From positions 1 to 64,000 of the forward strand of contig JAGQQG010000010.1 of assembly GCA_020426325.1 (NCBI GenBank): 64,000 bases of DNA. The letters run 5' to 3'. This document shows, piece by piece, positions 27,393-36,537 of this stretch. The position numbers and the translations under genes are program-made. Under the pieces are notes generated by a model. The model did no database searches, was not told the origin of the DNA, and was given only the letters and a program-made list of their open reading frames with translations. Every line of letters starts with the position of its first letter. Position 1 is the stretch's first letter. Origin of the DNA: Planctomycetaceae bacterium (lineage in GTDB: Bacteria; Planctomycetota; Planctomycetia; Planctomycetales; Planctomycetaceae).

Positions 27393-28874
27393 TTAGCGGT
27401 GATTGTCCGGCTCGATTTCGACATTCGTATCCAACGAGATGCCAAAAGCAGCAATGCGATCGCGAATCTTACCTCGTGTAATCCCCAGGATCACAGCTGC
27501 CTTTGACTGGTTGCCCGCGGTCTCCTGCAATACGCGTGTGATCAGATACCGCTCCATAAATTCCAGGGTCTTGGCATAAAGATCTGTGTCCCCAGAACTC
27601 AAAGCGGGTTCGACAACTTCCGCCAGATTTTCCCCCGATCGATTTCGCTGGCGATGCTCATCTGGTTCAGGACGCGACCGTTTTGCTTCACCACGAATCT
27701 CCGGCGGGAGGAAATCCGGAACAATCACTGGCCCGGTCGTATTCAGGACCGCTTGTCGAATCACAGCACGGAGTTCCCGAACATTGCCCGGCCAGGCGTG
27801 AAGCAGCAGCATCTCGAGTGTTTCCGGCGCCAGCCCTTCAATCTGTGGTTTCTTCAGGTCACGAACGGCTCCCGCCAAAAAGTGCTGTGCCAAGAGCCGC
27901 AGATCGTCACCGCGTTCGCGGAGAGGCGGCAGGTCAATCGTCACTCCATTCAAACGGTAGATCAAATCGGCACGAAACGTCCCTTCCTTAACCATCGACT
28001 CCAATGGTTGATTCGTTGCTGAAATGATCCTGACGTTTGTCTCGATCGTTTCGTTCCCACCAACACGTTCGAATCGTTGCTCCTGAAGCAGCCTCAGAAC
28101 CTTCGCCTGAACGACAGGGGCCATGTCCCCAACCTCATCGAGGAAGATCGTCCCGTCGTTGCACTGCTCGAACTTTCCGATCCGTCTCTGCTCCGCTCCG
28201 GTGAAGGCTCCTTTCTCATGGCCAAACAATTCACTCTCTAAAAGCGAGTCTGGCAGGGCCGCACAATTGACCTCCATGAAGCACTGTTCTTCCCGCTGGC
28301 TGTGCTGGTAGATTGCGCGAGCAACAAGCTCCTTTCCGGTTCCGCTCTCTCCACGAATAAGCACAGGCACATCCTGTCGTGCGACCCGACCGATCGCCTT
28401 AAAGACTTCCAACATGGCCGGACTGCGTCCAATGAAGGCAAGTTGATCGCCATTTTCGCGCGTCAGTGGCTCAGAACCCAACGCAACCGGAACACTCATC
28501 AGCTGTCGAGTCTTGATGGCTCTTGCAGTGACAGTTCGGAGGTGTGCCAGGTCAAGCGGCTTCGGGATGTAGTCAAATCCTCCCAGTTGAATCGCATCAA
28601 TGGCTGTCTCACTGTCAGCAGTTGCTGTGATGAACACGACCGGCAACTTCACATCGATCTCGCGAATCGAAGAAAACAGCTCCAGGCCATTTGTTTCCTG
28701 AAGCATAATGTCCAGCAGCACAACAGCCGGTCGCTGGTCCTGGATCGCAGCAAGCCCTTCAGAGGCCGTTTCGTAGGTGGCGACTTCATACCCTTCTTCG
28801 CCGAGTGCCCGTTCGACGAGCATCAGAACAGAACGGTCGTCGTCAATGGCAATGACAATCGGTGCTTTGGACAT
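27393..28874 (-). CDS. NtrC-type sigma-54-dependent response regulator
   Basis: 493 residues from the ATG at 28874; a TTG 39 bases upstream is rejected. Receiver with D55 (LLDIMLQETNG); AAA+ domain with Walker A GESGTGKE (about 175-182), the sigma-54-contacting GAFTGA loop (222-227) and Walker B TIFLDEVGDM; C-terminal Fis-type helix-turn-helix (ETAGNQSKAAVILGITRGKI). It is an enhancer-binding activator that remodels sigma-54 RNA polymerase. It is read in the same direction as the lipoprotein gene, which has its own sigma-54 promoter. The other sigma-54-like promoters of the island are natural candidate targets. Its own promoter was not found. Confidence 0.95.
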   Translation of the reverse strand: MSKAPIVIAIDDDRSVLMLVERALGEEGYEVATYETASEGLAAIQDQRPAVVLLDIMLQETNGLELFSSIREIDVKLPVVFITATADSETAIDAIQLGGFDYIPKPLDLAHLRTVTARAIKTRQLMSVPVALGSEPLTRENGDQLAFIGRSPAMLEVFKAIGRVARQDVPVLIRGESGTGKELVARAIYQHSQREEQCFMEVNCAALPDSLLESELFGHEKGAFTGAEQRRIGKFEQCNDGTIFLDEVGDMAPVVQAKVLRLLQEQRFERVGGNETIETNVRIISATNQPLESMVKEGTFRADLIYRLNGVTIDLPPLRERGDDLRLLAQHFLAGAVRDLKKPQIEGLAPETLEMLLLHAWPGNVRELRAVIRQAVLNTTGPVIVPDFLPPEIRGEAKRSRPEPDEHRQRNRSGENLAEVVEPALSSGDTDLYAKTLEFMERYLITRVLQETAGNQSKAAVILGITRGKIRDRIAAFGISLDTNVEIEPDNHR

Positions 28875-29525
28875 GTCGTGAATCGATCGATCGTTGTTGG
28901 AGGCTAAGCTCAATCACATCTCATTTCCCCAAGAATAGCTTCGATCGACGAACACCACTACGCGCAGAATCTCAGTATTTTTGGCCACACTCGTGTAAGG
29001 TTTATCCTGACAGGTCGGGCAGATGTTCCGGCCCAATTCAGCCCCATTTGCCAAACCTGTTGATCGCCACCATCTGTTGCCAAGAGCCACGCAATGGTGG
29101 GGATACATGCGACATAGCGTTCGTCACGATCCCGTGATGCTTTGGAGAGATGGAAGTAATCACTCACCGAAGAGGCGGAGTGGGTGGCTACCAGAAGGTC
29201 ACTTCAGTTTACCATTAACATTAAACGGACTCCCAATCTGAGGGAGCAGATACCGGATCGACTGTGAACTGGTAACGAAGTCCGAGTATGAATAACCCGC
29301 CAAAGCTCCCACTCAATTGCTGGCAGATGATGCCGGTCAGGGCCAACAATGCTCCGACCGACTGCTGATTCTCCTGTTTTTCAGAGACAGATGAAGTCAT
29401 CCTGGAATCCGGTCAAGCAGTTCGAGTCCGATGCCATCATCATTCCATATCGATGTGTCCGGTGCGACTGAAAGATGCTCGGCTCGACATTGGGAATCAT
29501 GAACGTGACAATCGCGGCAAGCCCC
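28875..29525. other. Region between the sigma-54 activator and the insertion element
   Basis: About 650 bases with one possible tiny gene (29221-29400, minus) and otherwise no convincing features. Open frames on both strands lack family signals. The right end is the left terminus of the ISAs1-type element. Confidence 0.4.
29221..29400 (-). CDS. Possible 59-residue membrane protein
   Basis: An ATG-started frame of 59 codons: a polar start (MTSSVSEKQENQQ), one hydrophobic stretch (VGALLALTGIICQQLSGSFGGLFILGL, read in parts), and a polar end (SAPSDWESV). The layout suits a single-pass membrane peptide, but the only AGGA lies too close to the ATG. It could equally be a chance frame. Confidence 0.3.
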   Translation of the reverse strand: MTSSVSEKQENQQSVGALLALTGIICQQLSGSFGGLFILGLRYQFTVDPVSAPSDWESV

Positions 29526-30806
29526 CACGGCAATCGCACGTTGAGTTTGTGTTTGGTCTCAGGATTGCATCTTCGGTGTGGAAGTCAACTGGCTGTGGTG
29601 GCCAGTGTTGGTTTTTCGCACGGAGGAGAGCAGCATGGTGGGACCGGCGAGAAATGTACAACGGCATTTTGTAAACGTGACAGACCCGCGAGTTGATCGG
29701 GGGCACAATCACGATCTGCTGGAGATGGTGTTTATGGCGTTGACCGCGACCATTTGCGGAGCGGACGGCTGGGTCGATGTCGAGCGGTTCGCCAAGTCGA
29801 AGTGGGAATGGTTCCGGCAGTACATCGAGTTACCGCACGGGGTGCCCTCGCATGACACGTTCGGTCGTGTGTTTGCGAGGCTCGACACGGGCGAGTTCCT
29901 CACCGCCATGCATCAGTGGGTTGATCAGTTCGCTGGATCGCTACGGGACCGGGGGATTGCGATTGACGGAAAGACGCTGAAAGGCTCGTTTGATCGGGCT
30001 GCTGACCAGTCGCCGCTGCACACGATCACCGCCTTCGCCACCGACACGCGACTGGTGTTGCGGCAACTGTCGGTGGATGAGAAGTCGAATGAGATCCCGG
30101 CCGTGCCCGTGCTGCTGAAGCTGCTCGAACTGGAAGGAGCCATCGTCACGCTGGACGCCATGCACACGCAGGTCGAGACGGCCAGGGCGATCGTCAAATC
30201 GCAGGCGGACTACGTGATGACCGTCAAGCAGAACCAGCCGCAACTGCATCAGCGACTGTCCGAATTGTTCGAGCAGTACGCACAGCAAGACTACCAGGTG
30301 CAGGGGCTCCGCAAGCAGATCGGCCAGCAGCAGCGCTCACACGGCCGCATCGAACAGCGGTCCTGTTACGTCATTGATGTGCCGAAGGGCGACAAGGTGC
30401 TTTCGCGCTGGCCGTCGCTGCGATCAATCGGCCTGCTCTACCGGCACAGCACGTCCACTGACAAGCAGGGCGAAACGAAAGAGTCGCACGATGTGGCGTT
30501 CTTCATCATCAGCCTGCCACCCCGCGTTCGAAGGCTGAACCAACCGCTGAGAGATCACTGGTCGATCGAAAACAGCGAGCACTACGTTCTGGATGTCGTT
30601 TTGACAGAGGACGCCAGCCGCATCCGGACCGGCTCGGCCCCGGAGGTAGCCGCCGCGTTCCGCCGACTTTCTCTCAACATTCTTCAGCAGGACAGGTCCC
30701 TCAAAGAGAACATCCGCGGCAAACGCCTCCGAGCCGGCTGGGACGAAGCCGCCCTCGACGGCATCGACACCGCATTTCAAGCCGCCTGAACATGCGATTG
30801 CCGTGC
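29526..30806 (+). mobile_element. ISAs1-family insertion sequence
   Basis: About 1.28 kb bounded by imperfect inverted repeats of about 20 bp: CACGGCAATCGCACGTTGAG at 29526-29545, and on the opposite strand at the right end CACGGCAATCGCATGTTCAG, down to 30786. It contains one complete transposase gene. No target duplication was found in the ten bases on either side. The right end abuts a broken integrase gene. Confidence 0.8.
29635..30789 (+). CDS. ISAs1-family DDE transposase
   Basis: 384 residues from the ATG at 29635, with GGAGGAG just upstream. It is full length. An N-terminal DDE_Tnp_1-associated region (HFVNVTDPRVDRGHNHDLLEM, read in parts) is followed by the catalytic core: D111 in AIDGKTLKGS, D174 in VTLDAMHTQ, and a glutamate in DHWSIENSEH. 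The stop codon lies inside the right terminal repeat. The frame is intact, so the element may still be able to move. Confidence 0.93.
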   Translation: MVGPARNVQRHFVNVTDPRVDRGHNHDLLEMVFMALTATICGADGWVDVERFAKSKWEWFRQYIELPHGVPSHDTFGRVFARLDTGEFLTAMHQWVDQFAGSLRDRGIAIDGKTLKGSFDRAADQSPLHTITAFATDTRLVLRQLSVDEKSNEIPAVPVLLKLLELEGAIVTLDAMHTQVETARAIVKSQADYVMTVKQNQPQLHQRLSELFEQYAQQDYQVQGLRKQIGQQQRSHGRIEQRSCYVIDVPKGDKVLSRWPSLRSIGLLYRHSTSTDKQGETKESHDVAFFIISLPPRVRRLNQPLRDHWSIENSEHYVLDVVLTEDASRIRTGSAPEVAAAFRRLSLNILQQDRSLKENIRGKRLRAGWDEAALDGIDTAFQAA

Positions 30807-31694
30807 ATAGCTGGCCGCATGAACTATCTGGGGAAGAATGGATCAGCGGCCAGCAAAGATGCCTACGATCACGTGATTCTGCAGTGGCGGCGAGACAGGG
30901 ACGTCACCGGCAAACACTCTCTCACGGTCTCTCAACTGTGACTGACCTTCATTGAACATGCAGAATGCTATTATCGAAAACCTGATGGCACCCCCACCGG
31001 TGAAACGCAGAATTTTCGCGACGCCTTGAGCCCGCTCTCTCAGTTGTATCGAGCTCTCGTTGCTGCCGAATTTGGACCTCTCAAGTTGAAACAGGTTCTC
31101 GAACGGATGATCGCCGAAGGAATTGTCAGGAGTTCTGTGAACAAACGCATTGCTCGTGTGAAGCAGGTTTTCAAGTGGGGTGTCGAGAATGAACACGTGC
31201 CACCTCACCTGCAAACCTGCTTGTCGACTGTCCGAGGTCTGAAGGCGGGCCGATCAAAATCTCTGGAATCGAATCCGGTCACGCCAGTCCCTCAGAGGGA
31301 TCTAGAAGAGACGATCAAGCATCTGACGACTACGCTCGCTGACCTTTTTCGAGTCCAATTGCTAACGGGGATGCGTCCAAGCGAGGAGCGTCTCATGCTG
31401 ATTGGCGACTTGGACACAAGCCGAGACGTTTGGTTGTATTGTCCAGATCAGCACAAGACCCGAGATCACGGTAAACGTCGAATGATCTGGATCGGCCCTC
31501 AGGCTCAGGCAATCATCCAGAAGCACCTCTCAAACGATCGCAGACGATATGTGTTTCCGTCGTGCCGTCGGCGCCAGAATCAACCATACACGCTCAATGG
31601 CTACCTGAGCAGCATACGAAAGGCTTGCATCAGAGCAGGAGTACCTGTTTGGACACCCGGTCAATTGAGACACAACGCTGCATTCAAGATCCGC
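30804..31694 (+). pseudogene. Tyrosine integrase remnant (planctomycete type)
   Basis: One reading frame runs from the right edge of the insertion element. The start of the protein is missing: the first recognisable part is MNYLGKNGSAASKDAYDHVI. TGA at 30939-30941 interrupts it (SLTVSQL, stop, LTFIEHAECYYRKPDG). It then continues through the core-binding region (FKWGVENEHVPP), the catalytic arginine (LTGMRPSE), HKT, and box II (WTPGQLRHNAAFKIR). Homology ends at 31694, before the second histidine and the catalytic tyrosine. Three lesions therefore make it inactive: 5' loss at the insertion element, a nonsense codon and 3' loss. Confidence 0.8.
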
Positions 31695-31846
31695 TCGCAT
31701 TACCGATCATCAAGACGTATGCTGCATGGCTCGGCCTGCGCAGCCACGACAAACTGCGGATTGTCCTGTTCGTGCTTGGAACACTTTTCGCGCTGATCAT
31801 GGCGACCGGCGTGATCACCTCGACATTCCTCATGGGATTCGACTGA
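31694..31846 (+). pseudogene. 3' fragment of an unidentified membrane protein gene
   Basis: In a different frame from the integrase, coding character begins where the integrase stops: IIKTYAAWLGLRSHDKLRIV, then a transmembrane helix (VLFVLGTLFALIMATGVIT) and a short end (STFLMGFD, stop). It has no start of its own. It looks like the last 50 residues of a membrane protein joined to the integrase by a deletion or recombination. Confidence 0.45.
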
Positions 31847-31923
31847 ACTTTCGATGACCCCGCAAGCGCGTACAAGGGAGCTATCAGTCAATTGGCTCAA
31901 CATGCAGACTCTCCAAGCCGCTA

Positions 31924-31946
31924 GCACCGGTTGTCACAACTGGTGC
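31924..31946. repeat. Inverted repeat, copy 1
   Basis: 23-bp near-perfect palindrome, arms GCACCGGTTGT and ACAACTGGTGC around one C. A related copy lies 85 bases downstream. Confidence 0.6.
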
Positions 31947-32030
31947 CACGTCAGCGGACAGAAGTATCTGTGAAAACGACCTGCCACCTCGAATTGTGGA
32001 TTCCTCGAAATGCTTTTCGTTGCTTCGCGA

Positions 32031-32051
32031 CACGGGTTGGGACAACCGGTG
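32031..32051. repeat. Inverted repeat, copy 2
   Basis: Arms CACGGGTTG and CAACCGGTG around GGA; related to the palindrome at 31924-31946. Possible operator pair or recombination site. Confidence 0.5.
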
Positions 32052-32238
32052 CTACCCGCTGGCATGTTCTCACGCTGACAGGCGGAAGAACATGCGCTGC
32101 TCCACCTGTGCAGATGGCGACCCGGCATTCGACGTGACGCCATGCAACCCATCCGCTGCCTTGCCACAACCGTGACACGCCTACGACAGCAACGGAAGTG
32201 CAGTGCAAGTGATCTCTTGTCCGTCCCGGCTACACACT

Positions 32239-34755
32239 TTATTCGCTTGCCTTGTTGTTCCGCATGGCCGATTCAAGTTTCTTGATATCGTCCGGCGACA
32301 ATTGAGGACGGTCGACGTTGATCGTCAGTTTGTTGAGCGTGGCCATTAATGGGAACGGTGGTTGGTAATCCGCGTCATTCACCCCAGTGAGTGTATCTGA
32401 GCCGATATCGAAGCTCTCGTCCCACTGCAGGATCATGGGAATCGTTTGCTTTATCTTCTTGGTGTCGACCACCTTTCCATCCACTTTGAGCGTACCGGTC
32501 CCCGGGCGGCCCAGTCCGCTCATGTTGTTGAATGCCAATGTGCCGACGCCGAGACCTTCATAGTCGAAGTCAAACTCGATTGTATGTTTGCCCGGTGCGA
32601 GTGCGTCTTTCCCTTCCCATTTGATCCGCTCCAGATCGAGCAGGTTCCAGAGGAAGACCGGCTTCCCCTTCAACAGGTAGAAGCCGTAGCCCGTGAAGCG
32701 GCCACCCGACGTCAGGATCATGCCCTCGCCTCCCCCTTCCGGGACGGTGATGTCAGCTGTGATCTTGTAAGAACTATTGAGCAGAAACGGCGAATCCCCC
32801 TGCGGGAGGCCAACCATCGGATGAGTGTAGACGAACTCGGTGCGTCCCGCGGTGATGTTCGGACGCGGTGCGACAATGCGGGCAGCCACCGATGCATCGA
32901 GCGGCAACACCTGATACTTCTTTGCCTCTTCCAAAAACATCTCACGCATTTCCTTTACTTTGTCAGGATGCTGCATGGCGATGTCATCGGACTGGTTCCA
33001 GCTCGTGCTCAGGTCGTAGAGTTGGAAGACCTGATTGTTCAGCGGGTCCGGGTTTGCTGGGCCGAAGGCTTCCCACGGCGCGCGGTTGACTTTGGTGCTG
33101 AGCAGCCAGCCATCGTGATACAGAGCCCACTGGCCCATCATCTCAAAGTACTGGGTTGTGTGCTTCGTTGGTGCAGTCGCATTCTCTGCATCGAATGTGT
33201 ATGCGAAGCTGGTCCCTTCGATGGGTTTTTGCGGGATGCCGTCCACTTCTTCAGGGGCCGGGATCCCGGTGACTTCGAGGATCGTCGGGACCACGTCAAT
33301 GACATGCATAAACTGCTCACGAAGTCCGCCCTTATCCTTAATGCGTGTCGGCCACGAAACCACCATGTTCTGGTTCACGCCGCCGAGCCGCGACGCATTC
33401 TGCTTGAACCAGTCGAACGGGGTGTCGAATGCCCATGACCAGCCTGCCGACATGTGGTTGTAGGTCTCCTCGGTGCCCCAGACGTCATACCATTTCATCT
33501 GTTCCTCGACGGGCATCATGTTGACGCCGTTGAAGAACGCAACTTCATTAGGGGTCCCCAGCGGGCCGCCTTCGGCACTCGTACCGTTGTCACCGTTGAT
33601 ATAAATAATCAGCGTATTGTCGAGCCTCCCCAAGTCTTCGAATGCCTGAACCACGCGACCGATCTCATGATCATTGTAGGCAACGTAGGCGGCGAAGATC
33701 TCCACCTGCTTGATGAACAGCTTCTGTTCCTGAGCAGACAGCTGATCCCAGGGCTTAATGTGTTCATCGGGCCAGGACGTCAGCTCCAGATCCTTGGGAA
33801 TCACACCGAGCCGCTTTTGGTTGGCGAAGATGGTTTCTCGCAACTTGTTGTAGCCGTCATCGAAGAGGTGCATGTCGTGGATCTTCTTGACCCACTCCTT
33901 GGTCGGATGATGTGGTGCATGCGAACAGCCAGGTGCGTATTTGATGAAGAGGGGCTTGCTGGGGTCGGTCTGGTGCATCCGCATCGTCCAGTCGATAGCG
34001 TCGTCCGCCATCCCGGTGATCAGGTTCCAGTCCGGTTTGCCTTCGAAGGGGTAGATCTGCGTTGTGTTACGGAACAGGTTCGGTTGCCACTGGTTCGCGT
34101 CTCCCCCCACGAAGCCGTAGAAGTACTCAAAGCCCATACCGGTCGGCCACTGGTCGAAGGGTCCGACCTGGCTCGCGGCAAACGCGGGCGTATTATGGTC
34201 CTTGCCGAACCACGAGGTCGCGTAGCCGTTGTCGAGCAGTATGCGGCCGATCGTCGCTTTGTCCTCAGCAATGATACTGTTGTAACCCGGGAAGCCTGTG
34301 GACTGCTCGGAGATCACACCGAAGCCGGCAGAGTGATGGTTACGACCCGTGATCAATGCGGCACGCGTTGGAGAGCAGAGCGCTGTGGAGCAGATGCGGT
34401 TGTAGCGCAGGCCTTCATTGGCAAGTCGGTCCATGGTCGGCGTCGGGATGACGCCCCCGAAGGTGCTCGGGACACCGAAGCCTGCATCATCCGTCATGAT
34501 CAGCAAGATGTTGGGAGCATCCTTGGGAGGAACGATTCGCGGTGCCCACCAGGGCTTCGAACTGAGGGCATCGTTCTTGATCACACCGCCGAATTGGGGA
34601 TCCGGTGCGGGAAGTTGTTTTCCATCAATGGATGTGGTGGCGCTCGGCGAACCAGGAGTTCCCTTGACTGTTTGGGCGATTGCGGTAACCGGTGAGGCCA
34701 TCAAGACGGTGGCAACTACTCCGTGCAGAATGATGAACCAGCAGGTTGCTTTCAT
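32239..34755 (-). CDS. Arylsulfatase (formylglycine sulfatase family)
   Basis: 838 residues. A Sec signal peptide spans about 1-27, so it is exported. The alkaline-phosphatase-like core starts at NILLIMTDDAGFG, whose paired aspartates bind calcium. The nucleophile motif CSPTRAALITGR begins at C127, which is matured to formylglycine by a separate enzyme. Later come HHSAGFG, WFGKDHNTP and NGDNGTSAEGGP, typical of large arylsulfatases. About 200 C-terminal residues form a beta-rich domain often seen in this subfamily. AAAGGA precedes the ATG. It hydrolyses sulfate esters; planctomycetes hold many such enzymes for sulfated polysaccharides. The exact substrate is not visible. Confidence 0.93.
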   Translation of the reverse strand: MKATCWFIILHGVVATVLMASPVTAIAQTVKGTPGSPSATTSIDGKQLPAPDPQFGGVIKNDALSSKPWWAPRIVPPKDAPNILLIMTDDAGFGVPSTFGGVIPTPTMDRLANEGLRYNRICSTALCSPTRAALITGRNHHSAGFGVISEQSTGFPGYNSIIAEDKATIGRILLDNGYATSWFGKDHNTPAFAASQVGPFDQWPTGMGFEYFYGFVGGDANQWQPNLFRNTTQIYPFEGKPDWNLITGMADDAIDWTMRMHQTDPSKPLFIKYAPGCSHAPHHPTKEWVKKIHDMHLFDDGYNKLRETIFANQKRLGVIPKDLELTSWPDEHIKPWDQLSAQEQKLFIKQVEIFAAYVAYNDHEIGRVVQAFEDLGRLDNTLIIYINGDNGTSAEGGPLGTPNEVAFFNGVNMMPVEEQMKWYDVWGTEETYNHMSAGWSWAFDTPFDWFKQNASRLGGVNQNMVVSWPTRIKDKGGLREQFMHVIDVVPTILEVTGIPAPEEVDGIPQKPIEGTSFAYTFDAENATAPTKHTTQYFEMMGQWALYHDGWLLSTKVNRAPWEAFGPANPDPLNNQVFQLYDLSTSWNQSDDIAMQHPDKVKEMREMFLEEAKKYQVLPLDASVAARIVAPRPNITAGRTEFVYTHPMVGLPQGDSPFLLNSSYKITADITVPEGGGEGMILTSGGRFTGYGFYLLKGKPVFLWNLLDLERIKWEGKDALAPGKHTIEFDFDYEGLGVGTLAFNNMSGLGRPGTGTLKVDGKVVDTKKIKQTIPMILQWDESFDIGSDTLTGVNDADYQPPFPLMATLNKLTINVDRPQLSPDDIKKLESAMRNNKASE

Positions 34756-34937
34756 GGAATCGTCCTTTGGGATTGTCTGTGAGATTGTACTCAGGCAGAT
34801 TGGCAGATCTCGTCGAGTTTAGATTCAGGCGTGCTGTGTTCCGACCGCGAATCTTGATTATGCATCGTCAATGGAACTGAACCATTCAACGATGTCTTCG
34901 GAGGAAGCCAACCCTCAACGCCTCGCCATTCACGTGG

Positions 34938-35693
34938 TCACCCAGCAGAGGCCTTTTGAGGAGACTTCAGGATGCCCACACCAAGTGCGCCGTCCGTGTA
35001 CCATTCATCTCCCCCGCCATTGCGGCCCTTCTTCTCTGAGTGAAAGTTCTCAATTCGATAGAAGTCCGACAAGTCACCGGTTTGCTTGAGGTTCTTGAAA
35101 AGATGATCCCGTTCCGCATCGACGTCTGCCGAGATGTGATGTGTAATCTGCCCCGTTGTGTGACTGAGTCCAACTCGCTCGTCATAGGAAGCAGAGCCGA
35201 TCCAGATATGCCGACCTTCGTTTGTCAGTTTGGGAGTCTTCCAGAAACGGACATGATTTCGCTGGCGGGGGTTATCACCGACCGGTTGCTCAAAGGCCAG
35301 ATCTTCTTTGCGACCGAATAAAAACAGATTGCTGACCGGAGCCTCATCATCGGGACGTTTGAAGACGGTATCCTCAGCAATCTCCAGATCACTTTTGATT
35401 CCCAAGGCTTTGGCCGGATACCAGTCAGCAGCCTTCATGATGTCTTGGATTTCCGCTTCGGTTCCAATCAGTGCAACATTCAGTGGATCGCCGGGATGAT
35501 CGTCCCCTGTTCTGGTGATCCGAGGATTGTCGTCGAAGCTGGGGCGTTCGTGAGCATACGATTCCCAAGCGAAGGGAATCACCAAGTAGGCCATCACGAT
35601 GTAGGCGACCAGCAGAAGGGCCACCACGTGTAGCCAACCACGTCGCCGGGATGGCAAACGCGCATCTTCTTCGGCCAAGTCAACCTGACTCAT
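34938..35693 (-). CDS. LssY C-terminal domain membrane protein
   Basis: 251 residues from the ATG at 35693, which follows GGTGAGAG. One N-terminal transmembrane helix (LHVVALLLVAYIVMAYLVIP) anchors a soluble domain that matches the LssY C-terminal family: DPLNVALIGTEAEIQDIMKAADWYPA, then VSNLFLFGRKEDLAFEQPVG and RNHVRFWKTP. The protein probably faces the periplasm. In other bacteria this domain is fused to PAP2 phosphatases; here it stands alone. Function unknown. A secreted coiled-coil protein is encoded 50 bp upstream on the same strand. Confidence 0.8.
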   Translation of the reverse strand: MSQVDLAEEDARLPSRRRGWLHVVALLLVAYIVMAYLVIPFAWESYAHERPSFDDNPRITRTGDDHPGDPLNVALIGTEAEIQDIMKAADWYPAKALGIKSDLEIAEDTVFKRPDDEAPVSNLFLFGRKEDLAFEQPVGDNPRQRNHVRFWKTPKLTNEGRHIWIGSASYDERVGLSHTTGQITHHISADVDAERDHLFKNLKQTGDLSDFYRIENFHSEKKGRNGGGDEWYTDGALGVGILKSPQKASAG

Positions 35694-35742
35694 GGCTCTC
35701 ACCAATCGATCAATGCAGGGGACACCATTGCAGGCGAAGGGC

Positions 35743-36537
35743 CTACTTCGCGGGCTTCACCTTGAAACCAGCTTCATATTCAACACTGGAGATAAAGTGT
35801 TTTGCAGTCACGAAGTCATTGACAGGGAGTCCGCTGCGCACCTCGGCGTTCACGATCTTCTGCATTTCCTGGCATGCGTTTTGGATTTGATCGTAACCAC
35901 TGGAATCTTTCCCGCTGTCTTCGGGAGTTCGAGCATCCCAGAGCTGATCGATCGATTCACGAAGTTGGCTGTATTGAGAACCACGGAGGCAGAAGGGCCA
36001 ATGCAGATTCCCCGATCCCACATCCATTTGCTCAGCGGTCAAACGATGAGCCGCACTCATCTGTTCTAAGGTCTTTTGATAGAGGGCCACTTGCGCTTTG
36101 ATTTTGGCCTTGGTTGCATCGTCATATTCCTGTGTGGCCTGAGCTTTTTTGGCGGACGTTTCCAGCGCGGTGTCTTGAGCCAGTTGGAGATTTTGCAGGT
36201 ACTGTGTTGTCGCCTGCTGATGGGCCTCTTGCGCCTGAGCATTCGACAGATTCATCTGTCCCACGCCCTGTGCCAACTGACCGGCTCCGGCCAAAGCCTG
36301 ACCTGCTGATCCCGCTGCCGTCGTTGCTCCACCATAGCCATAACCGCCGTACGCCCCATAGCCGAGCCCGTAGGCCCCCGCGGCCGGGACATACCCATGA
36401 TCCGGATGGTAGGTATGGCGATAATTATCGAGTCCACCTGCATAAACTTGCGCCGAACATTGGCTCATTCCGAAAGCTGCATGAAAGAGTAGGATGGTTG
36501 CCAGGTAACAGGCGGAGCGATCGAGTTGCGTTCTCAT
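35743..36537 (-). CDS. Secreted Gly/Tyr-rich then coiled-coil protein
   Basis: 264 residues from the ATG at 36537. The signal peptide spans about 1-30 (MRTQLDRSACYLATILLFHA; cleavage near CSAQVY). Next comes a Gly/Tyr/Ala-rich segment (AYGLGYGAYGGYGYGG), then a long alanine/glutamine coiled-coil helix (about 75-170) and a C-terminal globular part (DARTPEDSGKD to VKPAK). No named family recognised; the layout resembles other planctomycete secreted proteins with glycine-rich linkers. It lies upstream of the LssY-C gene and may share its transcript. Confidence 0.7.
   Translation of the reverse strand: MRTQLDRSACYLATILLFHAAFGMSQCSAQVYAGGLDNYRHTYHPDHGYVPAAGAYGLGYGAYGGYGYGGATTAAGSAGQALAGAGQLAQGVGQMNLSNAQAQEAHQQATTQYLQNLQLAQDTALETSAKKAQATQEYDDATKAKIKAQVALYQKTLEQMSAAHRLTAEQMDVGSGNLHWPFCLRGSQYSQLRESIDQLWDARTPEDSGKDSSGYDQIQNACQEMQKIVNAEVRSGLPVNDFVTAKHFISSVEYEAGFKVKPAK

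Larger units (their letters stand above)
31847..32238. other. Non-coding stretch with two related inverted repeats
   Basis: About 390 bases without a gene. It contains GCACCGGTTGT-C-ACAACTGGTGC (31924-31946) and a similar CACGGGTTG-GGA-CAACCGGTG (32031-32051). No terminator T-run follows either, and no other feature was seen. Confidence 0.5.

Noticed and set aside
31924-32051. Integron attC sites
   Set aside because: The palindromes do not carry the GTTRRRY/RYYYAAC core pair, and the recombinase remnant is not of the integron type.
33454-34695. 413-residue plus-strand frame opposite the sulfatase gene
   Set aside because: Antisense shadow of a strongly supported sulfatase with its complete active-site motif; no motif of its own.
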